From Phytohabitans rumicis (GTDB lineage Bacteria > Actinomycetota > Actinomycetes > Mycobacteriales > Micromonosporaceae), in the NCBI RefSeq assembly GCF_011764445.1, contig NZ_BLPG01000001.1:992001-1056000 (forward strand): a stretch of 64,000 nt of DNA, given 5' to 3'. The position numbers and the translations under genes were made by a program. Below the pieces are notes generated by a model. It made no database searches. It saw nothing but the letters and a program-made list of their open reading frames with translations, and was not told the origin of the DNA. Positions 52,901 to 62,400 of this stretch are shown one piece after another (positions within the stretch are counted from its first letter, which is position 1; each line of letters begins with the position of its first letter).

Positions 52901-54373
52901 ATGACCGGCGAACTCGCAGTCCGTGACCTGCACAAACGCTTCGGTGGCGTGCACGCGCTGGCCAGTGTCAGCCTGCTGGTCGCGCCCGGCGAGGCGGTCG
53001 CGGTCATCGGCCCCAACGGCGCCGGCAAGAGCACCCTCCTCAAGGCCGTCGCCGGCAGTCATCGGCCGGACCGGGGCGAGATCTGGCTGGGGTCGCGGCG
53101 GCTCGACCGGCTGCCCCCGCACCGGGTCACCCGGGCCGGCGTCGCCCTGGCGCACCAGGTGCCGCGGCCGTTCCCGCAGTTGACCGTGCGGGACAACGTG
53201 CGCGTCGCGGCGATGGCCCGCCGCGGCGGTGCCGCCGTCGACGAGGTGCTCGCGCTCTGCGAGCTGGACACCAAGGCCAGCCGGCCCGCCGGGTCGCTCG
53301 CGGTCCTGGACCTCAAGCGCCTGGAGGTGGCGCGGGCGCTCGCCACCGACCCGGGTGTGCTGATGCTCGACGAGGTCGCGGCCGGCCTGGTGGGGCGGCA
53401 GCTCGACGAGGCCATCGCGCTCATCCGCCGCATCCACGCCACCGGCCGGACGCTGCTGCTGGTCGAGCACATCGAGCGGGTGGTCCGCGAGGTCGTCGGC
53501 CGGGTGCTGGTGCTCAACTGGGGTGAGCCGATCGCCGAGGGCACCCCCGACGAGATCGCCCGCGACCCCCAGGTCCGCGCGGTCTACCTCGGCGACGGCA
53601 CGGCGGCCGCGCCGCGCCGGCCGCCGGCCACCACCGGCACGCCCGGACCGGAGCCCCTGCTGTCGGTACGCGGGCTCGCGGCCGGCTACGGCGGCATGGT
53701 GGCCCTGCGCGACGTCTCCCTGGCGGTCGCGCCCGGCGAGGTCGTCGCCGTACTCGGCGCCAACGGGGCCGGCAAATCCACCCTGTGCGGGGCCATCATG
53801 GGCGCGGTCCGGGTGCGCGCGGGCAGCGTCCAGGTGGCCGGCGCCGACATCACCGGCACGCCCGCGCACCACCGCGCCGGGCTCGGCGTGGCCTACTGCC
53901 CGGAGGGCCGGCGGGTCTTCGCCGACCTCACGGTCCGGGAAAACCTCGTGCTCGGCGCGCCGCTGCGGCTGCCCGCCGCCGCCCTGAGCGAGCGCCTCGC
54001 CGAGGTGCACGAGATCTTCCCGGTGCTCGCGGATCGGGCCGGCCAGCGCGCCGGCACCCTGTCCGGCGGGCAGCAACAGATGCTCGCGGTCGGCCGGGCG
54101 CTGATGGCCCGACCCCGGCTGCTGATCTGCGACGAGATCTCGCTCGGCCTCTCACCGGTCGCGGTCGACGCCCTCTACCAGGCGCTGGCCCGGGTCAACG
54201 AGAGCGGCGTCGCGATCCTGCTCGTCGAGCAGAACGTCCACCGCTGCCTGGCCATGGCCGACCGCGCGTGCGTGCTGTCCCGCGGCCGGATGTCGTACGC
54301 CGGCCCGGCCGCCGACCTGCTCGACGGCACCCGCCTCGACGAGGCGTACTTCGGCACACCATCCACTGTGTAG
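52901..54373 (+). CDS. Fused LivG-LivF type ABC ATPase
   Basis: This 490-residue protein has two nucleotide-binding domains. The first has IGPNGAGKSTLLKAVAGSHR and VLMLDEVAAGL; a canonical LSGG signature is replaced by PAGSLAVLDLKRLEVARAL. The second has LGANGAGKSTLCG, signature LSGGQQQM and LLICDEISLGLSP. They match LivG and LivF in order. The start follows GAGGAGGG. With the next three genes it forms a complete branched-chain-type importer, here probably for an aromatic acid. Confidence 0.92.
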   Translation: MTGELAVRDLHKRFGGVHALASVSLLVAPGEAVAVIGPNGAGKSTLLKAVAGSHRPDRGEIWLGSRRLDRLPPHRVTRAGVALAHQVPRPFPQLTVRDNVRVAAMARRGGAAVDEVLALCELDTKASRPAGSLAVLDLKRLEVARALATDPGVLMLDEVAAGLVGRQLDEAIALIRRIHATGRTLLLVEHIERVVREVVGRVLVLNWGEPIAEGTPDEIARDPQVRAVYLGDGTAAAPRRPPATTGTPGPEPLLSVRGLAAGYGGMVALRDVSLAVAPGEVVAVLGANGAGKSTLCGAIMGAVRVRAGSVQVAGADITGTPAHHRAGLGVAYCPEGRRVFADLTVRENLVLGAPLRLPAAALSERLAEVHEIFPVLADRAGQRAGTLSGGQQQMLAVGRALMARPRLLICDEISLGLSPVAVDALYQALARVNESGVAILLVEQNVHRCLAMADRACVLSRGRMSYAGPAADLLDGTRLDEAYFGTPSTV

Positions 54374-54386
54374 CAAGGAGAGATAG

Positions 54387-55565
54387 ATGGTACGGAAGAT
54401 GGTCGCGGCGGCCTTGGCCGCCGTCACCGCCGCGGGCCTGACCGCGTGCGGCGGCGGCTCCTCCGGCGACGGCGCGGACGAGGTGGTCATCGGCGCCAGC
54501 ATGATGCTCAGCGGGCAGGTCAACCTGGAGACCATCCGGGACGGCTACCAGTGGGCGGTCGACGAGGCGAACGCGGCCGGCGGCATCGACGTCGGCGGCA
54601 CCAAGCGCAAGGTCACTCTCAAGATCCTCGACAACCGCGGCGACACCAGCACGATGGTCCAGCAGGTGCGCGGCCTGGCCCTGGAGGACAAGGCCACGGC
54701 CCTGCTCGGCTCCTGCTGCCAGCAGAACATCGACATGTCCGCCCAGGCCGACTCGCTGCAGATCCCCCTGGTGATGGGCGCCCTGCCGATCGAGCTGCGA
54801 CCGGAGGGCAAGGGGTACGTCTGGGACTCCTTCCAGTCGCTGGACGCGGGCGCAAATGGCTTCTTCGAGGTCGCCGCCTCCACGGACACCAACAAGAAGG
54901 TCCTGCTCATCACCAACAACGACGCCCAGGGCGAGTCCACCGCCGAGCTCTACACGGGCCTTTCCGCCAAGGCCGGCTTCACGATCGCGGCCAAGAGCGC
55001 GGCGCCGGCCGGCACCACCGACTACGCCGACGCCATCGGCAAGGCCAAGTCCGCCGGCGCCGAGGTGCTCATCGCGGTGATGACGCCGCCGGACTGCTTC
55101 GCCATGTGGAAGCAGATGAAGGCCCTCGGGTACGCCCCGAAGGTGGCCATTGGCATCCAGTGCGCGCAGACGCCCGGCTGGACCTCGCTGGGCGAACTGG
55201 GCGCCGGCACGCTCGTACAGATGAACTGGACGCGCACCTCCGGGCTGCCCAAAGCCGACGAGGTCGTGTCGAAGTACGCCGCCAAGTACCCCAACGACAA
55301 CGACCTGTCCTCGGTGGCGATCGGCTACCACGAGGCGAGCATCCTGCTGGCCGCCATCACCAAGGCCGGCTCGACGGACCGCAAGAAGGTCAACGAGGCG
55401 CTGGCGCGCACCGACATCAGCTCGGCGCTCGGCTCCGTGAAGTACACGGACAACAAGAGCGCCACACCGAGTTTCATCGGCCAGTGGAACGCCGACGGCA
55501 GCATCACCCAGGTGTGGCCGAAGCAGGGTGGCTCCGCGCTGCAGGCCCTGTCCGGGCTGTCCTGA
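54387..55565 (+). CDS. LivK-type ABC substrate-binding lipoprotein
   Basis: This 392-residue periplasmic-binding-type lipoprotein has the signal AALAAVTAAGLTACGGG with lipid Cys near 21. Motifs of the type I fold are VVIGASMMLSGQVNLETIRD, ILDNRGDTSTMVQQVRGLAL, LLGSCCQQNIDMS and VAIGYHEASILLAAITKAG. Ligand likely an aromatic acid. Ribosome site AAGGAGAG. Confidence 0.92.
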   Translation: MVRKMVAAALAAVTAAGLTACGGGSSGDGADEVVIGASMMLSGQVNLETIRDGYQWAVDEANAAGGIDVGGTKRKVTLKILDNRGDTSTMVQQVRGLALEDKATALLGSCCQQNIDMSAQADSLQIPLVMGALPIELRPEGKGYVWDSFQSLDAGANGFFEVAASTDTNKKVLLITNNDAQGESTAELYTGLSAKAGFTIAAKSAAPAGTTDYADAIGKAKSAGAEVLIAVMTPPDCFAMWKQMKALGYAPKVAIGIQCAQTPGWTSLGELGAGTLVQMNWTRTSGLPKADEVVSKYAAKYPNDNDLSSVAIGYHEASILLAAITKAGSTDRKKVNEALARTDISSALGSVKYTDNKSATPSFIGQWNADGSITQVWPKQGGSALQALSGLS

Positions 55566-55575
55566 AGGAGGAGCG

Positions 55576-56439
55576 GTGTCCGCTGACGTCCTGGTCGCCG
55601 GCGTCCTCTCCGGAGGGTTGTACGCGCTCATCGGCCTCGGCATCTCGCTGGTCTTCGGCGTGCTGAAGATGATGAACCTGATGCACGGCGAACTGGTCGT
55701 CGGCGGCGCCTACGTCGCGTCGCTGCTGGTCGGGTACGCGGGCTTCGACCCGTTGCTGGCGCTGCCGTTCGCGATGCTCGGCGTGGCGCTGCTCGCGTAC
55801 CCGCTGCAGCGGTACCTGCTGACCGGCCTGCTGCGATCCAGCGGCACCGCCCCGCTGGTTGCCACCTTCGGGCTGTCGCTGATGGCCCAGGCCGTGCTGC
55901 AGGCCGCGTTCGGCACCGACCCGCGGGCGCTGCGCGCGCCGTACGCGGACGCCGGCTTCACCGTGCTCGGCGTGCGCGTGCAGGCGGTGTACGCCATCTC
56001 GTTCGCGCTCACCGTGGTGCTGTGCGCGGCCACGCACCTGCTGCTGTCCCGTACCCGGGCGGGCATTGCGGTGCGGGCCGCGGCGGCCGACCCGACCACC
56101 GCGTCGATGCTCGGCATCAACGTGGGCCGGGTGTACGCGCTGACGCTGGCCGGTGCGGCTGCGCTGGCCGCGGCCGGCGGGGTCATGACCGGCGTGGCGC
56201 AGAGCTTCACCCCGACCAGCGGCCTGCCGCTGCTGCTGACCGGGTTCGCCGTGATGGCGCTGGCCGGCATCGGCAGCGTCGGCGGCGTGCTGCTCGGCGG
56301 CGTCGCGCTCGGGCTGCTGCAGTCGGCCAGCACCGCGCTCTTCGGCGGCGGCTGGCGCAACTTCGTCGTCTACACGGTCTTCTTCCTCGCCCTGTCGTTC
56401 CGGCCGACCGGGCTCTTCCGGCGGGCGGTGCGGGCATGA
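55576..56439 (+). CDS. LivH-type ABC permease
   Basis: This 287-residue permease with eight or more helices starts at a GTG behind GGAGGAG (ADVLVAGVLSGGLYALIGLG, SLVFGVLKMMNLMHGELVV, AVMALAGIGSVGGVLLGGV). Overlaps the next gene by 4 bases. Confidence 0.92.
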   Translation: MSADVLVAGVLSGGLYALIGLGISLVFGVLKMMNLMHGELVVGGAYVASLLVGYAGFDPLLALPFAMLGVALLAYPLQRYLLTGLLRSSGTAPLVATFGLSLMAQAVLQAAFGTDPRALRAPYADAGFTVLGVRVQAVYAISFALTVVLCAATHLLLSRTRAGIAVRAAAADPTTASMLGINVGRVYALTLAGAAALAAAGGVMTGVAQSFTPTSGLPLLLTGFAVMALAGIGSVGGVLLGGVALGLLQSASTALFGGGWRNFVVYTVFFLALSFRPTGLFRRAVRA

Positions 56440-57389
56440 CGGTCCACAAAGGAGTTTCGGCGGCTGCCTTGGCGGCCACGCTCGTTGCCGGCCTCGCGGT
56501 CGCGCCCGGCCTGGACCCGAGCACCCAGGACCTCGGCACCACGCTGCTGGCGTACCTGGCCGTGGCGCAGGCGTGGAACATCCTGTCTGGCTTCGCGGGT
56601 CAGGTCTCCCTCGGCGCGGCGGCGTTCGTGGCGGCCGGCGGCTACGGCGCGGGCCTGACGCTGGCGCACAGCTCCGTCGGCTGGCCGGTGGCCGTCGTGA
56701 TCGCCGGCGCCGCCGCCGGGGCGATCGGGGCGCTACTCGCCGTCCCGCTGCTGCGGCTGCGCGGCGACTACTTCGCGATCGGCACCCTCGCGGCCGCGAT
56801 CGCCGTCCAAGCCCTGCTGACCAACTGGGACTGGGCGGGCGGGGCGGCCGGCGTGACCCTACCGATCGACCGGATACCCACCGGCACCGCGCTCTTCCAG
56901 CTCGCCATCGTGGTCGCCGGAGCGGCGATGGCGCTCGCCACGTACGTGCGGTACAGCGCCTTCGGGCTCCGCCTCGCCGCGCTGCGCGACAACGAACCGG
57001 CCGCGGCCGGCCTCGGCGTTGCCGTGTACCAGCACCGGTTCGCGGCGCTGGTCGCCTCCAGCGTGCTCACCGGGATGGCCGGCGCCGTGGTCGCCTACCA
57101 GTACGTCGCCGTCTCACCATCCAGTGTGGCCAGCGTGAACTGGAGCCTCAACGCGGTGCTGATGACGCTCGTCGGCGGGGCGGGCAGCATCGTCGGGCCG
57201 GTGTTCGGCGTGACCGTCGTCTACTATGGACTGACCCGGATGCTCGAAGGCTTTCAGGTGCTCTCCCTGCTGGTCGAGGGCGCCCTGCTGGTGCTGATCG
57301 TCAAGTTCGCCCCGACCGGGGTGTGGGCGCTGATCGTCCGCGCCGCGCGCGCGGTGCGCCCCTCCCGCCGGGAGGTGGAGCCGGCGTGA
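56436..57389 (+). CDS. LivM-type ABC permease
   Basis: This 317-residue permease has family motifs AWNILSGFAGQVSLGAAAFV, LRLRGDYFAIGTLAAAIAVQ and MTLVGGAGSIVGPVFG. GTGA overlap with the following SDR links uptake with catabolism. Confidence 0.92.
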   Translation: MTVHKGVSAAALAATLVAGLAVAPGLDPSTQDLGTTLLAYLAVAQAWNILSGFAGQVSLGAAAFVAAGGYGAGLTLAHSSVGWPVAVVIAGAAAGAIGALLAVPLLRLRGDYFAIGTLAAAIAVQALLTNWDWAGGAAGVTLPIDRIPTGTALFQLAIVVAGAAMALATYVRYSAFGLRLAALRDNEPAAAGLGVAVYQHRFAALVASSVLTGMAGAVVAYQYVAVSPSSVASVNWSLNAVLMTLVGGAGSIVGPVFGVTVVYYGLTRMLEGFQVLSLLVEGALLVLIVKFAPTGVWALIVRAARAVRPSRREVEPA

Positions 57390-58207
57390 GCGGAGACTTC
57401 ACCGGGAAGGTGGCACTGGTCACCGGCGGCGGCACCGGCATCGGCGCCGCCACCGTGGCCCTGCTGCGCACACTCGGCGCCGAGGTCGTCGTCCTCGGCC
57501 CGGACGGCGCGGACCTGGCCGGGACCGCCGCCACCACCGGCGCCGTCGCAGTGGCCGGCGACGCCAGCGACGGGGCCGACTGCGCAGCTGCGGTAGCCAC
57601 CGCCCGCGAACGCTGGGGACGGCTGGACACGCTGGTCGGCTGCGCCGGCATCGGGACGTTCGGCACCGTGCTCGACACCGGCGAGGACGAGTGGCACCGA
57701 GTCCTGCGCGCCAATGTGGACACGGCGTACGTCGCGGCGCGCGCCTGCCTGCCGGAGCTCATCCGTACCGCCGGCACCATCGTGCTCGTCTCCTCCCTCG
57801 CCGGCCGGGTGGCCGTCCCCGGCTCCGCCGCGTACGTCACCGCCAAACACGCCATCATCGGCCTGGTCCGCTCGCTGGCCGCCGACTTCGGCCCGCACGG
57901 CGTACGCGCGAACGCGGTCTGCCCGGCGATGGTGCGCACCCGCATGTCCGACGCCGTGATGGACACCCTGGGCCGGGCGGCCGGGCTGGACCGCGCCCAG
58001 GCGTACGAACGCGCCGCCGCCCTGTACCCGCTGCGCCGAGCCGCCGAGCCCGCACAGATCGCCGAGGTGATCGCCTTCCTCGCCGGGCCCCGCTCGGCGG
58101 CCGTCACCGGGGCGGTTCTGATGGCCGACGGCGGCGTCTCCGCCGTCGACCTGAGCCTCGCCGCACTCACCGTGAACGGAGACCGCAATGAGCCTGCTGG
58201 ACAATGA
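57386..58207 (+). CDS. Short-chain dehydrogenase/reductase
   Basis: This 273-residue SDR has TGGGTGIG, CAGIGTFG, VLVSSLAGR and AYVTAKHA (Tyr and Lys). It starts at a GTG overlapping livM and overlaps the aldehyde dehydrogenase by 20 bases. A role in oxidising an aryl alcohol before the dehydrogenase is plausible. Confidence 0.92.
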   Translation: MSGDFTGKVALVTGGGTGIGAATVALLRTLGAEVVVLGPDGADLAGTAATTGAVAVAGDASDGADCAAAVATARERWGRLDTLVGCAGIGTFGTVLDTGEDEWHRVLRANVDTAYVAARACLPELIRTAGTIVLVSSLAGRVAVPGSAAYVTAKHAIIGLVRSLAADFGPHGVRANAVCPAMVRTRMSDAVMDTLGRAAGLDRAQAYERAAALYPLRRAAEPAQIAEVIAFLAGPRSAAVTGAVLMADGGVSAVDLSLAALTVNGDRNEPAGQ

Positions 58208-59651
58208 CATCTGGACCGGCCGCATCTACTCGGGCGAGTGGAGCGCCGGTTCCGGCGAGGCGTACGACGTCGTCGAGCCGGCGACCGGCGCCACCCTCGG
58301 CCGGATCGGCTCCGCCACCGCAGCCGACGTGCACAAGGCGGCGGAACGGGCGGCGCAGGCGCAGCGGGAGTGGGCCGCACTGCCGTACTCCGAGCGGGCC
58401 GCCGTGCTGCGCCGCGCCGGGCGCCTGTTCGAGGAGCACCAGGACGAGATCGAGACCTGGCTGATCCGCGAGTCAGGCGCGATCCGGCCGTTCGCGGCGC
58501 TGCAGGTGAGCAGCGGCGGCATCGAGGAGTGCTACGAGGCGGCTGCGCTCGCCGCCGCCCCGTACGGTGAACTGCTGCGCTCGCAGCAGCAACGGTTCTC
58601 GTTCGCCCGCCGCCTGCCGGTCGGCGTGGTCGGCGTCATCGCGCCGTTCAACGTACCGATCATCTTGGCCATGCGCGCCGTCGCGCCGGCCCTGGCGCTG
58701 GGCAACGCGGTCGTCCTCAAGCCCGACCCGCGCACCGCCGTGTCCGGCGGCGTGGTCATCGCCCGGGTCTTCGAGGAGGCCGGGCTGCCCCCGGGCCTGC
58801 TGCACATGCTGCCCGGCGGCGCCGACGTGGGCGCCGCGGTCGTGGACGACCCGCTCATCCCGGTCATCGCGTTCACCGGCTCCACCCACGCCGGCCGCGC
58901 GATCGCCGTCGCCGCGGCGGACCGGCTCAAGCGGGTGCACCTGGAGCTGGGCGGCAACTCCGCGCTCGTCATCATGGACGACGTCGACCTGGACCGGGCG
59001 GCGTCGGTCGGCGCCTGGGGCTCGTTCGTCCACGCCGGACAGATCTGCATGGCCAGCGGCCGGCACCTGGTGCACGCCTCGGTCGCCGACGACTACGCCG
59101 CGCTGCTCGCCACGCACGCCGACCGGCTCCCGGTCGGCGACCCGGCCGGCGGCAACGTCGCGCTCGGGCCGGTCATCGACGGCGGGCAGCGCGACCACAT
59201 CCACCGCGTCGTCAACGACAGCATCGACGCGGGCGCCACGCTGGCCGCCGGCGGCACCTTCGAGGGCCTTTTCTACCGGCCCACCGTGCTCACCGGCGTG
59301 CCGACCACCGCCCGCGCCTACACCGAGGAGATCTTCGGCCCGGTCGCGCCGGTCGTGGCCTTCCGCGACCTCGACGAGGTCGCGGCGCTGGCCGCCGGCA
59401 CCCCCTACGGCCTCTCGCTCGGCATCCTCACCCGCGACGTCATGAAGGGCCTGGCGCTCGCCGAGCGGATCCCGAGCGGCCTGGTGCACATCAACGACCA
59501 GACCGTGAACGACGAGCCCACCATCCCGTTCGGCGGTGTGGGCGATTCCGGCAACGGCGCCCGGCACGGCGGCGCCGCAGCCAACCTGGAGGCGTTCACC
59601 GAGCAGCAGTGGGTCACCGTCCGCGGCGACCTGCCGGCATACCCTTTCTGA
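58188..59651 (+). CDS. Aldehyde dehydrogenase (vanillin/benzaldehyde type)
   Basis: This 487-residue NAD(P)-dependent enzyme has Cys-287 in HAGQICMASGR, the general base Glu in HLELGGNSALVI, the cofactor motif FTGSTHAGRAI and VGVIAPFNVP. The family that carries IRESGAIRP and FNVPI motifs includes vanillin and benzaldehyde dehydrogenases. Its neighbour is a lignostilbene-type cleavage enzyme that would supply an aryl aldehyde. Confidence 0.93.
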   Translation: MSLLDNDIWTGRIYSGEWSAGSGEAYDVVEPATGATLGRIGSATAADVHKAAERAAQAQREWAALPYSERAAVLRRAGRLFEEHQDEIETWLIRESGAIRPFAALQVSSGGIEECYEAAALAAAPYGELLRSQQQRFSFARRLPVGVVGVIAPFNVPIILAMRAVAPALALGNAVVLKPDPRTAVSGGVVIARVFEEAGLPPGLLHMLPGGADVGAAVVDDPLIPVIAFTGSTHAGRAIAVAAADRLKRVHLELGGNSALVIMDDVDLDRAASVGAWGSFVHAGQICMASGRHLVHASVADDYAALLATHADRLPVGDPAGGNVALGPVIDGGQRDHIHRVVNDSIDAGATLAAGGTFEGLFYRPTVLTGVPTTARAYTEEIFGPVAPVVAFRDLDEVAALAAGTPYGLSLGILTRDVMKGLALAERIPSGLVHINDQTVNDEPTIPFGGVGDSGNGARHGGAAANLEAFTEQQWVTVRGDLPAYPF

Positions 59652-59661
59652 GGAGACACTC

Positions 59662-61103
59662 ATGGTGGCCACCGACAACAAGTTCCTCAACGGACCCTTC
59701 GCCCCTGGACGGCGCAGGACGAGGCGTACGGCCTGGAGGTGGTCGGGCAACTGCCGCCCGACCTGTCCGGCGCACTGTTCCGGGTCTCGTCCAACCCGCG
59801 CTTGCAGCCCCGCAACGTCGACCGCTACCACTGGTGGGAGGGCGACGGCATGGTCTGCGCCGTCTACCTGCGCGACGGCCGGGCCGCGTACCGCAGCCGC
59901 TGGGTCGAGACCGCCTCGATGCGGGTCGAGGTCGCGGCCGGCGAGGCGATCTACAGCGGCTTCGTCAACGGCGGCACCCCGGGCCGGCTGCCGGACGGCG
60001 CCCCACCGGCCAAGAACGTCGCCAACACCAACGTCGGCGTCTTCGACGACCACCTGATCGTCTACTACGAGGGCGGGCTCCCCCACCGCCTGCACCCGCA
60101 GACACTCGAAACGCTCGGCACCTACGACTTCCACGGCGGCGTCGACGTGCTCTGCACCGCCCACTTCAAGATCGACCCGGACACCGGGGACATGCTGTTC
60201 TTCGCGGCCACCGGCCCGGTGATCACCTGGTACCGGGCCGACGCGAAGACCGGCCAGGTCATCGACAAGCACACCTTCGAGATCGGTGTACCCGTCCTCA
60301 TGCACGACTTCGCGGTCAGCGACACGTACGCCATCTTCTTCGTCACCCCGGCCCAGTTCCGCCTCGACCTGGTGGCCCAGGGCCGCCCCGGCGTGATCTG
60401 GGACGAAAGCGCCACCCCGCACGGCGCGCAGATCGTCCTGCTGGACCGCCGCACCCACCAGGTCACCCGGCACGACGTCGGCGGGCAGTTCGCCAACACC
60501 CACTTCTTCAACGCGTACGAGGCGGGCGGCGAACTGGTCATCGACGGCCACCGGATCACCCGGCTCGGCACCCCCGCCGCCCGCCTCGACGCCCCGCTCG
60601 CCTCGCACGAGTGGTTCCCACCCGCGCTGCCGTACCGGTGGCGGGTGGACCTGCGCACCGGGCGAGCCCGCGAGGAGATGGTCAGCGGCATCGCCGGCGA
60701 GTTCCCCCGGATCAACGACGCCTACACCGGCCGCAAGCACCGGTACGGCTACTTCGTCACCACCCGCGGCCTGGCCGGCGACACCATGACCGACGGCCTG
60801 GCCCGCCACGACTACCTGCTCGACTCGACCGCCGTGGTGGAAGGGCCCGACGGGCTGACCAGCCCCAGCGAGCCCATCTTCGTGGCCCGCGACGGCGCCC
60901 GCGGCGAGGACGGCGGATACCTGCTCAGCGTCTGGTGGAACCGCTCCACCAACCTCAGCGAGCTGCTCATCCACGACGCCGCCGACCTGCGCCGGACGCC
61001 GCTGGCCCGGGTCAAGCTGCCGGCCCGCGTCCCGTTCGGCTTCCACGGCAACTGGGCCGACCACGCCACCCTGGACAACGCCGTCGCGGCACACGGCCGG
61101 TAG
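59662..61103 (+). pseudogene. Carotenoid/lignostilbene cleavage oxygenase with one-base deletion
   Basis: Starting at ATG 59662 behind AGGAGACA, the protein reads VATDNKFLNGPFAP. One C is then missing from a C-run at about 59703-59706 (expected CCCCC, present CCCC), and the rest (QDEAYGLEVVGQLPPDLSGA onward) is in another frame to 61103. The joined protein is about 480 residues. Four iron-binding His are intact: TAHFKID, LMHDFAVS, ANTHFFNAY and GFHGNW. The superfamily splits C=C bonds with O2; bacterial members next to vanillate genes cleave lignostilbenes to two aldehydes. If translation begins at GTG 59739, a nearly complete enzyme results. Confidence 0.82.
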
Positions 61104-61304
61104 TGGCCGGTCGGCGGTGCGGCGGCCCCGTCGGTCGGCATCAACAGGACCGCCGCAGCAGGACCACAGTGTGCCGACAACGGGCGACAGTGGACGCGGA
61201 TGCCCGGCCGCTGCAGTAAGCCCGCGACGGCCTGTCGGTAACGACGCAACCACACCCGGCCCATCCGTGTCGATCAGGAGGCCGGATCAGCCGCCCGCCG
61301 CTCG

Positions 61305-61540
61305 ACCGAACGCGCGGCGGCACTGCGCGCCGGTTGCCAGGGCACCTGCACGCCGCTGCTCGACCTGGACGGTCTGGGCACGGTGCTGACCCCGCAGGAA
61401 CGACAGGTCACCATTCTCGCCGCGGACCTGTCCAGCCGCGAGATCGCCACCCGCTCGGCGTCTCCCGTACCGTCGACAACCATCTCGCCCACGTCTACCA
61501 GAAGCTCGGCATCGCCAGCCGGGTGCGACCCACAGCTATG
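61305..61540 (+). pseudogene. C-terminal relic of a LuxR family regulator
   Basis: ALRAGCQGTCTPLLDLDGLG, LTPQERQVTILAADLSSREI and, after one missing C near 61467, LGVSRTVDNHLAHVYQKLGI form the end of a LAL/LuxR protein with its helix-turn-helix. Nothing of the N-terminal ATPase remains. The 61104-61304 stretch before it is featureless. Confidence 0.65.
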
Positions 61541-61544
61541 ATCC

Positions 61545-61955
61545 GTGATCGTGACCAACCCTCAAGGCGGATACCTACGCATTCTCACGAAGTATCACTG
61601 GATGGCGTTCATGCTGGCGTTGTTCGCGCCCAAGGCCGTCATCAACGGACACACGGTCGCCCTCAAGTGGGGAGAGAACGTAATCCCCATCCCGTTGAGC
61701 ACCCACCAGGTCGAGATCTTCGTGCCTTACCTGTGGAAGTTTGGTTCGGCCACGATCGCCGTCGACAACACCCAATATGCGCCGACAATCCACTACGCCG
61801 CACCGGTTTGGGCGTTCGGCGGCGGCGCGATCGGATTCGAGCCGCAGAAGCACCCAGGTCTGACCGCTGCCTACATCCTGTATGGCGTACTCGCGGCCGT
61901 CATCGTGCTGTGCTGCTGCGGCTCGTTCCTGCTCAGCCTCGCTGACAACAGCTGA
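61545..61955 (+). CDS. Hypothetical protein with C-terminal membrane anchor
   Basis: This 136-residue protein from a GTG (IVTNPQGGYLRIL) has a beta-rich soluble part (HTVALKWGENVIPIPLSTHQ, HYAAPVWAFGGGAIGF) and one clear membrane helix (AAYILYGVLAAVIVLCCCGS) near the end. DNA here is less GC-rich than the surroundings. Conserved actinomycete proteins of this shape exist but have no known role. Confidence 0.6.
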   Translation: MIVTNPQGGYLRILTKYHWMAFMLALFAPKAVINGHTVALKWGENVIPIPLSTHQVEIFVPYLWKFGSATIAVDNTQYAPTIHYAAPVWAFGGGAIGFEPQKHPGLTAAYILYGVLAAVIVLCCCGSFLLSLADNS

Positions 61956-61981
61956 CACCTGGAGAGGTCCTGTGTGGCCCT

Positions 61982-62173
61982 TCAGTGACCGGCCTTGCGT
62001 GCGCGCAGGAAGTACGCGTCCAGCGGGAGCGCCGCACGGCGATGAGTCAGGCCCTCCCCGCCCCGGCCACCGCATCCGGCGGCCAGGGCGGCGACGAGCC
62101 CTGCCAGGAACACAGCCGGCGGCGGCGTACGCGTTCGCCGCGGACCCGCCACCGCCGGCTGTCTCGTGGACAT
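61982..62173 (-). pseudogene. Fragment of a lipoprotein, perhaps a class F-type sortase start
   Basis: This 63-codon frame begins STRQPAVAGPRRTRTPPP, has a signal and lipobox (VFLAGLVAALAAGCGG), then decays to basic sequence and stops. It starts 2 bases after the sorting-signal protein stop. Sortases often follow their substrates and some begin like this, but no sortase core remains. Confidence 0.35.
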
Positions 62174-62175
62174 GG

Positions 62176-62400
62176 TCAGACGGTCCGGCGCCGGCGGGCG
62201 ACGATCACGAACACCAGACCGGCCACGACGAGTGCCGCTCCGACGCCCACCGAGATGGGCAGCCACCGGCCGGTGCCGGTTGACGCGAGGTTTCCGCCCC
62301 CGGCGACCGGCGTGGCGGACGGACCGCCCGTGGCCGGCGGCGGTGCGGCGGCGCCGCCCCGTCCGGGCGTGGCAGCACGAGGCGGCGGCGGATCTGGTCG
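62176..62400 (-). pseudogene. C-terminus of a sortase-anchored surface protein
   Basis: The last 74 codons of a wall-anchored protein remain: Pro/Gly linker, sorting signal NLASTGTG (LAxTG, the class E-type pattern of actinomycetes), membrane helix LPISVGVGAALVVAGLVFVI and the basic tail ARRRRTV. The frame is closed upstream by a TAG at 62401-62403, where a recombinase fragment begins on the other strand. Confidence 0.65.

Noticed and set aside
58473-61253. 926-codon minus-strand frame opposite aldehyde dehydrogenase and carotenoid oxygenase
   Set aside because: Antisense shadow of two genes with intact catalytic motifs; the composition (Val/Gly/Asp/Arg) is typical of such shadows.
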